Positions 36,547-47,293 of a DNA stretch of 64,000 nt are shown here, piece by piece; the stretch's first letter is position 1; every line of letters starts with the position of its first letter. The translations under genes were made by a program, and so were the position numbers. Source of the stretch: Lunularia cruciata (Eukaryota > Streptophyta > Marchantiopsida > Lunulariales > Lunulariaceae); assembly GCA_948567375.1 (NCBI GenBank), contig OX419756.1, positions 63,440,333 to 63,504,332 on the forward strand, given 5' to 3'. Below the pieces are notes generated by a model. The model worked only from the letters and a program-made list of their open reading frames with translations. It made no database searches and had not been told where the DNA came from.

Positions 36547-36782
36547 ATTTGCCTGAAGTGCAACACGCTCAGCCAAAGTCTGTACATATTTTACAGGTGG
36601 CTTTGGGTTTGGAGGGTGAGGGCATTGGTTGCCCGTATGACCCGATCCTTTACAATTCCCACATATTTGCCTGAAGTGCAACACACTCAGCCGGGGTCTG
36701 TACATATTTTACAGGTGGCTTTGGGTTTGGAGGGTGAGGGCATTGGTTGCCCGTATGACCCGATCCTTTTCAATTCCCACAT
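36547..36782. repeat. 118-bp tandem duplication in gag fragment
   Basis: Units 36547-36664 and 36665-36782 are almost identical and cover the proline-rich stretch and the zinc knuckle CGNCKGSGHTGNQC. C1 has one copy. The duplication is not a multiple of three and shifts the frame. Confidence 0.88.
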
Positions 36783-37230
36783 AGGGGAACATACCCAATT
36801 TTCCGTCTTGGCTCCGAACAGTTGGGTGACCAATGTCCCATCAAGCCACAATTGTAACATGCTCCGGGTGCAACATTTTGAGGTTGATTATGGTTGCTCA
36901 TCGGTGGTCTTTGCAAGGGAGCATTGGGGTTATACTCCCTTGGTCCGTATCTTGGACCTTGGTACAATGTGCTCGCTTTAGGCGGTACCTCTTTGGTTTG
37001 GTACACCGCATCTTCTTCCTCCTCCCAATTCCATCCCGGAACCCAATCAATCTGCTACACCGGAAATGCATTCCGAGTATTGCATTTTGTGTTTGCATGG
37101 CTTGACTTGCCACACGCGCCATACATTGGATCTGCCAAATGATAGAGGCTTCGTTTGGTCCTTTGCTCCAATCATTTGGATCTTAAAATCCAAAAACTCC
37201 TTTATCAGGGCATCTCGCTTGGTATCAAGT

Positions 37231-37381
37231 GTAGTTTCTACCTGAGAGATTAAAGACACAACCAAGAAGAACTGAAGATTGTTACTTTGCTTCGTATTTG
37301 GACATTTCTGACTAGTATCTCCACGGGAATGAACTTTACTTACCTGATTACCGCAAAAGTGATATTTGACGGGTTGTCACA
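37231..37381 (+). repeat. C-type LTR terminus, plus orientation
   Basis: The last 150 bases of a C-type LTR (AGTTTCTACCTGAGAG ... GGGTTGTCACA) end at 37381. It may be the distal end of the C' LTR that starts at 31622, or of another copy. Confidence 0.75.
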
Positions 37382-37914
37382 TAAGAGTGTACATAAGGCT
37401 CCTAATCACTCATGTAACTGACCCAAAGATACTTAATATATGATCTCGCACTTTGGATTCATTCAATGCTGTTATTTCTTTTCTAATTCTATCCTATCTT
37501 CAATCAGAATTGAAATTGAAGTCATGGGTATCCTAAATATTTTTTTCCTTACTCTTACTTCCTCTAATACCTCTGGCAAAATCCCAAAGTCACCTTCACT
37601 GCACTCCAAGGTCTGACTACCTCAGATTGAATCATATTTGTTTTGCGGCAAAGTCTTAAGACCTCAAGTCGTATAGTCCCAAAGACACTAACTTACTATG
37701 TACATCTACTCCCAAAACTTCAAAGGCTTGTAACTTCTTTTAAAAACCTTGAAACTCTGCAATTTTGGTGGCAACGGAAAGCCCTGAAGGAGAAGCTTCC
37801 AACAAAATATAGCATGCTTGATCTGCACATGTCGTTATTGAGATACAACTCCTGCAAGAATCCTGATATGTAACCTCCATTCTGATGCAAAGTACCCTCT
37901 TTTGACGTCTGGCC
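37382..37914. other. No recognisable feature (unassigned sequence)
   Basis: About 530 bp with no long open frame, no resemblance to the other families in the window and no obvious repeat. Together with 38607-38634 it forms the pre-insertion context of the solo LTR at 37915-38606. It may be remnant host or older transposon sequence. Confidence 0.5.
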
Positions 37915-38606
37915 TGTGAGCCGGCCTGTCTCTCACTCAGGATGAGCCTCTTATGGCTATTATGGTAGCGCACCATGGACTAAGAAGGCAAGGAACCCCA
38001 ACTCCATCATACTCCTCCAAGGCTAACACTCCAAGACTCAAGACATTGCTCACTAGAGAACTCAATGAGAGAGAGATAGTTGCAAATGAAAGGATGTTGA
38101 GTACCTCCTCACCCCTTGTTTATATACTTGTAAAATAGTTACGTACCAAAGTTACTAATTACCGTAGTAACTCAAGTTACTAGACTAAAAGTCAAGTAAA
38201 GTCAAAAAGTAGAAAGGAATATCCATTCACATGGGCATATTCCCTTAAGCATGTGGTCTTATCTTGACCCAACCACTAAGTCAAGGATTCCTTCACATGG
38301 GCTATCCTTGGACTAAAGAAGAATCCAAAACAAAAAGGCTTGCGGGCCCAAGAGTTCTCAACTCTTTCCTCAAAGCCAAACACCTAGGAATAATACCAAG
38401 TGAACATACTAAAATCCAAAATAGTGGTGCTCATCTTTTCTACTTCCTCTAAAGTAAGGTCCCCTCTATCTTAGCTATGACTAACTTTAGCTAACCATGA
38501 CTAATATAGAACCATCCTTTATCTCTACATAAATAATATCTCTTAAGTACTTGTAATACCAAGCTAAATATCATAATACCACACACATGCACAAATGGGT
38601 GTTATA
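37915..38606 (-). mobile_element. Family A solo LTR (minus orientation)
   Basis: Plus-strand termini are TGTGAGCC at 37915 and GGGTGTTATA at 38606 (last CA changed to TA). It is 692 bp long. The target duplication is GGCC on both sides (37911-37914 and 38607-38610), 4 bp and perfect. No internal sequence. Confidence 0.92.
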
Positions 38607-38634
38607 GGCCTCCTTCTTCTTCTTCTTTCTCCTT

Positions 38635-39489
38635 TATGACAACCCGGCAAATATCACTTTTGCGGTTATTAGGTAAGTAAAGTTTGTTCCCGCAGAGATA
38701 TGAGTCAGAATTGGTTAAATACAAAGTCAAACAGTAACACTGGAGTTCTTCTTGGTTGCGTCTTTAATCTCTCAGGTAGAAACAAAACCCTGAAGAGAGT
38801 AACAAGCATTGACTCGTAGTCTTGTCACAAATTTCACACTCCTAATCACAACTCCATCAATTCTTTCCAAAAAATTTTGATTGTGATGATTGAGGGTCTC
38901 CCAAAAATGGCACTTCACTACAAAACAACTTTGCCTCAGAATTGTGTTCCACCCCTCCACTGAAGGCACAACTTCCTCAATCTAAATTGCTTCACATTAA
39001 CACTGCGCTGCACTCACAAATGCAGAATACTACCAACAATTCCTCTCAGATCTATCAAGGCATTGCTCCAATTGCACTTCATTCAGGATCAAACACATAG
39101 AATGAAGATCAAGGCTATGGAATCCAACATACAACAATCACACTGACTTGCACTTTAAATTTCTCCACACACTCACAAACACAAACACAAAGTTGATACT
39201 CGGAATCAAGCTTAAGTGACAAGCACTGCTTCACAGCACTTTGCTTTATCTATTCTCAGAATTATGAGCATTGAACAACATCTAATTGCGAATGCCACTC
39301 TTAAATAGTAAAGCAATCAACAGTTATCTTTCAAATGACTCTACAAACATGCAGATCCAAAATGACAATGCACCTCTTCATATCTGCATATTCAAATCTC
39401 AAATCGGTTTCTAATCCGATCAGATGTCTTCTTCTTCCTCGGCTTTCAAACCCAAACTTGAAGTAACTTTACTTCCGACTACTCTGTCT
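38635..39489 (-). repeat. Family C LTR fragment S5, U5 side
   Basis: It starts TATGACAACCCGG (one change from TGTGACAACC) at 38635 and follows the U5 side of the C LTR to the ORF tail, where it stops abruptly at element A1 (39490). The remaining 2.9 kb of this LTR are not found beyond A1. A CT-rich stretch precedes it at 38611-38634. Confidence 0.85.
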
Positions 39490-40168
39490 TGTGAGCCGGC
39501 CTGTCTCTCACTCAGGATGAACCTCTGATGGCTATTATGGTAGCGCACCATGGACTAAGAAGGCAAGGAACCCCAACTCCATCATACTCCTCCAAGGCTA
39601 ACACTCCAAGACTCAAGACATTGCTCACTAGAGAACTCAATGAGAGAGAGATAGTTGCAAATGAAAGGATGATGAGTACCTCCTCACTCCTTGTTTATAT
39701 ACTTGTGAAATAGTTACGTACCAAAGTTACTAATTACCGTAGTAACTCAAGTTACTAGACTAAAAGTCAAGTAAAGTCAAAAAGTAGAAAGGAATATCCA
39801 TTCACATGGGCATATTCCCCTTATCTTGACCCAACCACTAAAGCAAGGATTCCTTCACATGGGCTATCCTTGGACTAAAGAAGAATCCAAAACAAAAAGG
39901 CTTGCGGGCCCAAGAGTTCTCAACTCTTTCCCCAAAGCCAAACACCTAGGAATAATACCAAGTCAACACACTAAAATCCAAAATAGTGGTGCTCATCTTT
40001 TCTACTTCCTCTAAAGTAAGGTCCCATCTATCTTAGCTATGACTAACTTTAGCTAACCATGACTAATATAGAACCATCCTTTATCTCTATATAAATAATA
40101 TCTCTTAAGTACTTGTAATACCAAGCTAAATATCACAATACCACACCCATGCACAAATGGGTGTTACA
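39490..40168 (-). repeat. A1 3' LTR (679 bp)
   Basis: Plus-strand termini are TGTGAGCC at 39490 and GGGTGTTACA at 40168. It abuts the polypurine tract on its inner side. It is nearly identical to the 5' LTR and shares with it the 13-bp deletion after CATATTCCCC. Confidence 0.93.
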
Positions 40169-40185
40169 TTTACCCCCGGACTAAG
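40169..40185 (-). other. Polypurine tract of A1
   Basis: Minus strand CTTAGTCCGGGGGTAAA precedes the LTR start TGTAACACC directly. The same tract precedes the 3' LTR of A2. Confidence 0.75.
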
Positions 40186-40216
40186 TTTTCACTTTGTCCT
40201 CAAAGTGAAGGTCTCT

Positions 40217-43200
40217 CTACCTTCTATGGTACATCTTCAACTTATCATGGTTAATCCTATCAAAGTGTCTTCCTCCCAACTCCTTGAGATCATAGGTGTA
40301 ATTGCCCCACACCTTCTCTACTATGAAAGGTCCAAAGTACTTAGGCAAAAACTTCTTTTGCACTCTCTTGAATCGAATGGAATCAAACAACATTACCCAA
40401 TCACCTTCTTTGAAAGGCTCCACCTTCTTCTTGCCTTGCCTCTTGTCATAGCTCTCCTTTTGTTTCCTTTGGGCTTGCTCCACTCGAACCATAGCAACTG
40501 CTCTTGCCTCTTCCAACTCCATGAGTTGATCCTTCCTTGACTTCCCTGCATCACTTCCTTGTGCTTTCTTCAATCTTCTATGAATGCTTTGGAAGGTAGG
40601 AAGATCAAAGTGAATAGGTAAGGTAGACTCAATACCATACACCAATTGGAATGGAGAATATCCAATGGAAGTCTTCATGGTTGTCCTATACTCCCACAAA
40701 ACTGCATGAATCCTCTTGTCCCAATGATGTTTAGCCCCCTCCATTTCTGCATCTTTGGCCAACATCATGCACAAGGTCTGATTGGTTCTCTCTGCCAAGC
40801 CATTGGAATTTGGCTTATAGGATGTAGTTACTCTATGTGTGATAGAGAAATGTCGTAGCATGGCTGTAGTAATGCTTCTTGTAAACTCTCCTCCTCTATC
40901 AGAAACCAACTCCAAAGGGCATCCAAACCTAGTGATAATGCGTTCATAAAGAAATCTACCCACTTCATCTTCATTCTTGTCCCTCAATGGTCTAGCCTCA
41001 ACCCACTTGGTAAGGTAATCAGTAACTACCACAATGTACCGATTGTTCCTTGGGGTTCTATTGAGAGGTCCTACAAAATCAATTCCCCACTTCTCAAAAG
41101 GTCCTAGCAATGGAATTGATCTAAGTGGTGGAGTGGATGTAGACTTTCTAGCAAAAGCTTGACAAACATGACAAGTTTTGCAATAATCAAGACAATCCTT
41201 GAAAATCCCTCTCCAATGGTAACCTGCATCTAGAATCTTGAAAGCAGTCACCTTTCCTGCAAAGTGTCCTCCACATACTAAACCTTCATGAAACTCCTTT
41301 ATGAGTAGGATAGACTCTTCCTTACCCACTGCTCTTCGAAGTAGACCATCTGCTCCTTGGTGAAAAAGAATATCCTCCACCATTGTGTAAGGTCTAGATC
41401 TTGCTGCAAGGGCCTTCCTCTCCCTAGCATGCATCCCTTCTGGATAGTTACCTCTTGTCACAAAATCCACAATCTCCTTGTACTCCATTGGAATCTCTTG
41501 AGTGACTGAGATTGTCATGAGCTCCTCATCCGGGAAGGAATCATCTACTGGCTCATCTCCATCATGATCATAGGCTCTAGATAACAAATCAGCATTTGCA
41601 TGTTTCTTTCCTGGCCTATCCTCAATTGTGTAGTCATACTCAGACAAGAGTATCATCCACCTTGCTAGTCTCCCTTCAACATTAGGCTTGTTGAAGATGA
41701 CTTCAAAGCCTTGTGATCCGTGACAATTGTGGCTTTCCCTCCAATCAAGTAGTGTCTAAACTTCTTGAGACCAAAGATCACTGCCAACCCTTCTCTCTCC
41801 ATGACAAAGTAGTTCTTCTCTGCTAAAACCATCTGCCTACTAGCATAAGCTATTGGATGATCATGCCCATCTTGGTCTAATTGACTAAGAGTGCATCCTA
41901 TAGCTACATTAGAAGCATCAGTGTAGAGGATGAAAGGCTTACTCCAATCAGGTTTAGCAAGAATTGGAGCTACAACAAGGGATTGCTTGAGCTCCTCAAA
42001 AGCTTTGAGAGCCTCCTTGTCTTCCAAAATCACCATGTAATCTACACCCTTCTTCATGTAGATGGTCAATGCATAAGCCTTGTTGGAAAATGAGAAGATG
42101 AACCTCCTATAGTACCCAACCATTCCCAAGAATTGGCGTAACTTTGTCAAGCTTGAAGGGAATGGAAGGTCTGAGATTTTCCTCACCTTCTCAGGATCAA
42201 CTGCTATTCCATCCTTGGAGATGATGTGCCCCAAAAGTAGACCTTCTTCACATCCAAAAATGCACTTCTCTGGGTTGAGTGATGCATTTGCCTCATCCAA
42301 GCGTTGCAAGACTTTGATTAGGTGCTCAAAGTGCTCCTCCTTGCTCCCATAGACACAAAAGTCATCAATGAAATCTCTCACAAATTTCCCAATGAAAGGT
42401 TCAAATACCTTGTTCATGAACCGTTGGAATGTGGCTGGAGCATTGCAAAGCCCAAAAGGCATGACCTTGAAAGCGTAAGTTCCCCAAGGTGTGGTGAATG
42501 TGGTGAGTTGTTGATGCTCTGGTGCAATCTTGATTTGGTTATATCCACTATAACCATCTCCAAAACTGTACCTCTCATGACCTGCAACCTCCTCCAAGAT
42601 CTCATCAATGAATGGCAATGGGTAGTAGTCCTTCTTGGTAACAGCATTAAGCTTCTTGTAATCCACACATACCCGAAGCTTGCCATTCTTTTTCTTCACA
42701 ATGACAATTGGAGACACCCATTCTGAATTCTCCACCTCAAAGATAAATCCAGCCTCCTTGAGCTTATCAATCTCCTCCTTCACAACCAAAGATATTGGTG
42801 GGCTAATGCGACGTTGCTTTTGGCGGATTGGTCTTGCATGTGACTCCACCTCTATCTTGTGCTCCTCCAAGGTGACTTCCTTCAAATCCTTGTAACTAAA
42901 AGCAAACACATGGATGAACTTGCGGAAAATCTCCTCAAATCTCACCTTCTCCTCCTTGGTAACATTTGGGCCATACTTGAGGGTAGATAACCTTCTCTCT
43001 ACCTCCTCAAGTGTCAATGGTGATTTATCTGGGTCCTTCAAAACCTCTGGCTTAGGTGCAAAATCCATAGCACACAAGGGATACACATCTGAATCAGATT
43101 CAGATTCATCTTCCTCCGTGGAAGTCTCCTCTTCCATGCTTGTGTCCACACCTGAAGCTCCTTCTTCAGAATCTGATTCCCAATAATTAGAAGATGGGGT

Positions 43201-45042
43201 ATCTGAATGTGAAGTGTTGGTGGTGTTAGTCACAGGAACAGTGACTCTATGGTTTGATGGCCCAATCCTCAAGTACCCTTTGTGCCATCGATCAGTTGTG
43301 CGTGCTGCTCTCAACCATGGCCTCCCAAGAAGTAAGTCATAGCTTGAATCCTTCAAGACTTGGAAAGTCATGAGATTTTGAACTCCCATAACTGAAACTA
43401 CCACCTTATCCATCACTCCTACTGGTCGAACTTGTTGCTTGTTTGCCATGCTCACCACAAATGTTGAAGGTCTTGAGGGTATCATACCCAACTTCTTCAT
43501 CAACCTTTCTGACATGGCATTCACTGCTGATCCTGCATCAACCAATGCATCCTTGATGTTGTGACCATTCACTCTCACATCAATCTTGGAGGCATATTCA
43601 CAAGCTTCCCATGGTGCTGGCTTGGCATCCACCACCCCCATTGATATTGGAACTTTTGCCTTCTTCTTCTTCTTGCTCCTTGTAGAACTCAAACCACCTC
43701 TAAGCTCCTTTCTCAAGGTAGGGTTCAAAGCAATTAATTGGCCCACCGTGATGTTAGCCTTGTGACTACCAACATCCTCCAACACATTGTAGCTCCATTG
43801 TTGCTTGGAGATCAAGAAGTCCTCCATCCCCAACTTCTTCCTTGGAGTCTTTGTTGTTGATGGTGTTGAGGTGCGAGTGCTCCTAGTAGACATAGGAGTA
43901 TCCTTGCTTGAAGTAAATCCTTGAGAAGAGTGAACATCCTCTGCAAAACGAGCTCTCTTCTTCTCTTGTGCCAAAAGCTCCAAATTAGGACCCTTGGAGT
44001 TTGAGCACTCTCCCTTCTCATACTTGCTCTCAACCACATCTATGGATGCTATCCCCTTACCTTTGTTGGGATTAGGAGCCACTTGGGTTTCACTACCTCC
44101 CTCTTTCCCTCTATTGGCTCCCTCATAACCCCTTCCTCCATGGTAAGTGGAATTTGGGCAATTCCTTTGGATATGGCCTCTTCCCCCACAACCAAAACAA
44201 TTTCTATCATTGAAATTGTTGGCTAGTTGGCCTCCTCTATATGGATGGTTTCCATAACTCCTAGGCCCTCTCCCTACATTCTGATCCACCTCTCTCTTCT
44301 CCCATAATTGCACCACATTGATCTTGAGATCCGCAAGTTGTTCTGTGATGGTTTGGAGTGGATCTTTTGGTGGAGGTGCAAGAACTGGAGCAACTACTAC
44401 TTGTGGTGCAACCCTTGTCACCAAAGTATCAGAAGTTCCACCATACTTGTAGCCTTGAGGAGGATGCACAACCTCCTTCACCACCAAATCACTTTCATCC
44501 CCTTCCAAACTCTCCTCCATACGAATTGCGATCTTGATAGCTTCAACCTTGGAAGAAGGTTTCTCATATCTCACCTTGCTTCTAATTTGTGGTCTCAATC
44601 CTCCCACAAAATTCTTGGTGAGCATGGCCCCTATGCCAATCATTGTAGTCTCCACATCATCCCCACCCTTCCTCAACACTATGCGAAATCTGGACTCCAA
44701 TTTTTCCACTCTTTCCACATAGACTCTCACTTTCTCTCCATCTCCTTGCTTGAGAAATGTAACCTCACTCATCAATCTCTCATAACTCTCATCAGGAAGA
44801 AAGTTCTCAATGAGTGCTGAAGTCAAAGTCTCCCAAGACTCCTCTTCCCCCTCTCTCCTCTCTCTCTTTTGGTATTCTGACTCATACCATGTAAGTGCTG
44901 CATCCTCAAAGAAATCTGGTAATAATGAGGCCCACTCATTCTTCCTCCTCTCATTGTTTCCTATGCAAGCTCTCTTGAAGTCTCTCACAAAGGCCTCCAC
45001 ATCTTCTCCATCCTTGCCAAAGAAAACCGGAAGTTTCCCCAT
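40217..45042 (-). CDS. A1 gag-pol polyprotein, one frameshift
   Basis: From ATG 45042 (MGKLPVFFGK) the frame is open for 1125 codons: Gag capsid-like region 1-200, zinc knuckle CFGCGGRGHIQRNC 282-295, protease with DAG active site at 502-504 and LLGRPWL 571-577, RT with motif A SFGDGYSGYNQ around Asp829, motif B MPFGLCNAPATF 861-872, motif C FIDD 891-894, and RNase H with FILYTDAS around Asp1041. A frameshift at about 41690-41700, after TDHKALK, moves the last 479 codons to another frame: RNase H tail, integrase HHCC (H123, H131, C162, C165), core D193, D253, E289, and a C-terminal region without chromodomain, ending MYHRR and TAG at 40217-40219. Expected products are Gag, protease, RT-RNase H and integrase. 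All catalytic residues look intact, so only the frameshift separates it from a coding-complete element. Confidence 0.93.
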
Positions 45043-45280
45043 CTTAACCCCTCACTATCTTTCTTTTCTCTCAAAATTTTTTTTTTCCTCTTTTCTTTTC
45101 TCTCACTCTATTACTAATAGAGTATATACATGACTAACACCATCTGAGAATAATCCACTCTAGGGAACACAAAAGGTTCAGGTTGCTCCAAGTTTTCTAT
45201 AGCAACATCAAATCCTAGAGTGCATATTAATCTAACTCTCATGGATAGTTTATCCATAAGTTGAAAGATTATCTCCATCA

Positions 45281-45754
45281 CTAATCTTGAGAACTAGCTG
45301 ATGAAGGTGGTAGTATTTCTGTAGCTGTACTAAGACTCTCTCCAAGATCCTTCACCAAAGTTTCCAAAAGTGCTTTTACTCCACTACACTCATGTCCTTT
45401 TGGAAGTCCTTCAACTCCACAAACCTCACACAACTCTTTGGTCTTAGATCTTCTCCCTCCCAATCTTGGTGAAGAAGGTCCAACATGCAAACCCAAGTCA
45501 AGTAAGCCTCTCCTTTCCCTCAATCTCTTGCTCTCAAAGGTCAATGGACATGAACTTGCCTTATGTCCCTTCTCTCCACATAGAAAGCACTTAGACTCAC
45601 TCTTTCTTCCAAGTGGTGTAGGTTTTTGGATCCTCTCAACACTCTCTTCAAATTCTATTGTAAACTCTCTTTTCCTCAAATCCACCCCTACAATCACCTC
45701 AAACCCTTGGGGAACCTTGCATAATCTCAATTTCCACTCTTGATGACCCTCCAT
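45281..45754 (-). CDS. Family A extra ORF upstream of gag: 157-aa zinc-knuckle protein (A1 copy)
   Basis: It lies between the primer-binding site and gag, 861 nt after the LTR and 239 nt before the gag ATG. The protein starts MEGHQEWKLRL, has a CCHC knuckle CFLCGEKGHKASSC near residue 55, a second Cys/His cluster CEVCG...GHEC near 110, and a Ser-rich tail. An open frame upstream of the ATG is cut by a TGA just before it. The same ORF with the same length is present in A2 (49624-50097). It is not the usual Gag, which has its own knuckle downstream. Nucleic-acid binding is likely from the knuckle; the role is unknown. Origin by duplication or by capture of a host zinc-knuckle gene are both possible. 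Confidence 0.75.
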   Translation of the reverse strand: MEGHQEWKLRLCKVPQGFEVIVGVDLRKREFTIEFEESVERIQKPTPLGRKSESKCFLCGEKGHKASSCPLTFESKRLRERRGLLDLGLHVGPSSPRLGGRRSKTKELCEVCGVEGLPKGHECSGVKALLETLVKDLGESLSTATEILPPSSASSQD

Positions 45755-45778
45755 GTTCCCAAAGATGAATCTAAACAC

Positions 45779-46593
45779 TCAAACATGCTTTTTGTTGATC
45801 TCAAACTTCTCATGCATGAGATCTCCACTCTGCAGAATTGACCCTTCCTCACAATGTCACTCAAATCTCCCAACGAATATGTCACAGTCCTCTGAAATTT
45901 TCCACACTTGATCACAACTCTAGGGCGTCCCTCCCTGCAAAATTTCAGATCTTTTCATTGAGCCATTTGGCCTAGACACCTTTCTATTCAGCACCCATAT
46001 TTCAGATTTGGTCTGAAAACCACCCCCCTCACTTCAAAAACCTATTTCTCCCTGCGCAAGAACTATCTCTCTCTAATTTTTGTGGCAGCAGGTAGGATAC
46101 AATGTACTGAATTTTCTTGGAACTGTTCAGAACAATTCACTGAAAATTGAAGAAATGGCAGACTCTGTACAATTTTCCAGAGAGCATGCAATTGCGGGAG
46201 CACTTTACCCTATCAACTTTCAAAAATTCTAGCCCAGTGCGCATAGAAGCTCTCACAATAATTTCAAGTGTGCTAACTGAAAGATAACCCAAGCTATCAT
46301 GTGTAGAAATCTCAAGTCCAGATCTCAAACTTGAGATTTTGCCCAAAATCACCTTAATCCCCAAAATCTGCAATCCACCTCACACAATCTCTCCAATTCC
46401 TCTCATGTGTACAAGATGTACAAAATCACCTCAAAGACATCATAATGAACTACAGGGTATACAAATGGATCTTGGTTCTCTAACATAAGTTCAGCCCTCT
46501 TCTCTCCTAATGTTCTCTCCAAGTGAGCTCTCATAGCCTCCTTCTGCCTAATGTAGAATTGGACGCGGAACATTATCTTGCCTTCTAGAGAGG
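45779..46593 (-). other. A1 untranslated leader
   Basis: About 810 bp between the primer-binding site and the extra ORF. Short open frames occur (46137-46373 and 46403-46636), and the same frames are present in A2 at 49006-49242 and 48743-48976 with few differences, but none has a recognisable domain. I treat it as leader RNA. Confidence 0.55.
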
Positions 46594-46610
46594 TCCCGGC
46601 AACGGAACCA
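46594..46610 (-). other. Primer-binding site of A1
   Basis: Minus strand TGGTTCCGTTGCCGGGA, four T after the LTR end. It agrees with the tRNA-Asp-type site of plant gypsy elements (TGGCGCCGTTGCCGGGG) except for TT in place of GC after TGG and the last base. The identical site is at 48769-48785 in A2. Confidence 0.85.
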
Positions 46611-46614
46611 AAAA

Positions 46615-47293
46615 TGTGAGCCGGCCTGTCTCTCACTCAGGATGAACCTCTGATGGCTATTATGGTAGCGCACCATGGACTAAGAAGGCAAGGAACCCCA
46701 ACTCCATCATACTCCTCCAAGGCTAACACTCCAAGACTCAAGACATTGCTCACTAGAGAACTCAATGAGAGAGAGATAGTTGCAAATGAAAGGATGATGA
46801 GTACCTCCTCACTCCTTGTTTATATACTTGTGAAATAGTTACGTACCAAAGTTACTAATTACCGTAGTAACTCAAGTTACTAGACTAAAAGTCAAGTAAA
46901 GTCAAAAAGTAGAAAGGAATATCCATTCACATGGGCATATTCCCCTTATCTTGACCCAACCACTAAAGCAAGGATTCCTTCACATGGGCTATCCTTGGAC
47001 TAAAGAAGAATCCAAAACAAAAAGGCTTGCGGGCCCAAGAGTTCTCAACTCTTTCCCCAAAGCCAAACACCTAGGAATAATACCAAGTCAACACACTAAA
47101 ATCCAAAATAGTGGTGCTCATCTTTTCTACTTCCTCTAAAGTAAGGTCCCATCTATCTTAGCTATGACTAACTTTAGCTAACCATGACTAATATAGAACC
47201 ATCCTTTATCTCTATATAAATAATATCTCTTAAGTACTTGTAATACCAAGCTAAATATCACAATACCACACACATGCACAAATGGGTGTTACA
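46615..47293 (-). repeat. A1 5' LTR (679 bp)
   Basis: Plus-strand termini are TGTGAGCC at 46615 and GGGTGTTACA at 47293. A TATA box (minus strand TATATAAA) lies at 46819-46826. The outer flank AGCC belongs to the B1 integrase sequence. Confidence 0.93.
46819..46826 (-). promoter_or_regulatory. TATA box in A1 5' LTR
   Basis: TATATAAA on the minus strand, present at the same place in all family A LTRs here (for example 48553-48560 and 57556-57563). It is the likely core promoter for the genomic RNA. Confidence 0.65.

Larger units (their letters stand above)
34370..37230 (-). pseudogene. Family C-type gag-protease fragment, inverted inside C' LTR
   Basis: It is colinear with C1 24030-26060 on the minus strand but more diverged. 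It contains the protease-flanking sequence (KFVDQTRRQPLGMLSN at 34796-35032), the linker (35332-35556) and zinc knuckles in 36355-37122 (CGNCKGSGHTGNQC and CYNCGLMGHWSPNC, the latter with all four ligands, unlike C1). It is interrupted by a family A solo LTR (35775-36466) and contains a 118-bp tandem duplication. Its right end switches to LTR sequence at about 37231. No pol part is present. Confidence 0.8.
39490..47293 (-). mobile_element. A1: nearly intact family A Ty3/gypsy element
   Basis: The 7804-bp element reads on the minus strand: 5' LTR 47293-46615, primer-binding site 46610-46594, small zinc-knuckle ORF 45754-45281, gag-pol 45042-40217, polypurine tract, 3' LTR 40168-39490. The two 679-bp LTRs appear to differ at only one base by eye (position 40147 against 47272) and share a 13-bp deletion relative to other family A LTRs, so insertion was recent. 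I see one frameshift in the whole coding part. The flanks GTCT (left) and AGCC (right) do not match, and the neighbours belong to different elements (C LTR and B1). Confidence 0.93.

Noticed and set aside
40217-41656. Chromodomain at the integrase C-terminus of families A, B and C
   Set aside because: The polyproteins end shortly after the GPF-like motif with no aromatic-cage pattern typical of chromodomains.
42322-42726. 134-codon plus-strand frame inside A1
   Set aside because: Antisense to the RT domain of A1 gag-pol, whose motifs are unequivocal.
45727-45915. 62-codon frame upstream of the family A extra ORF
   Set aside because: The frame is not maintained between A1 and A2 because of a 1-bp indel near the ATG; treated as leader. 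A spliced or shifted fusion cannot be excluded.
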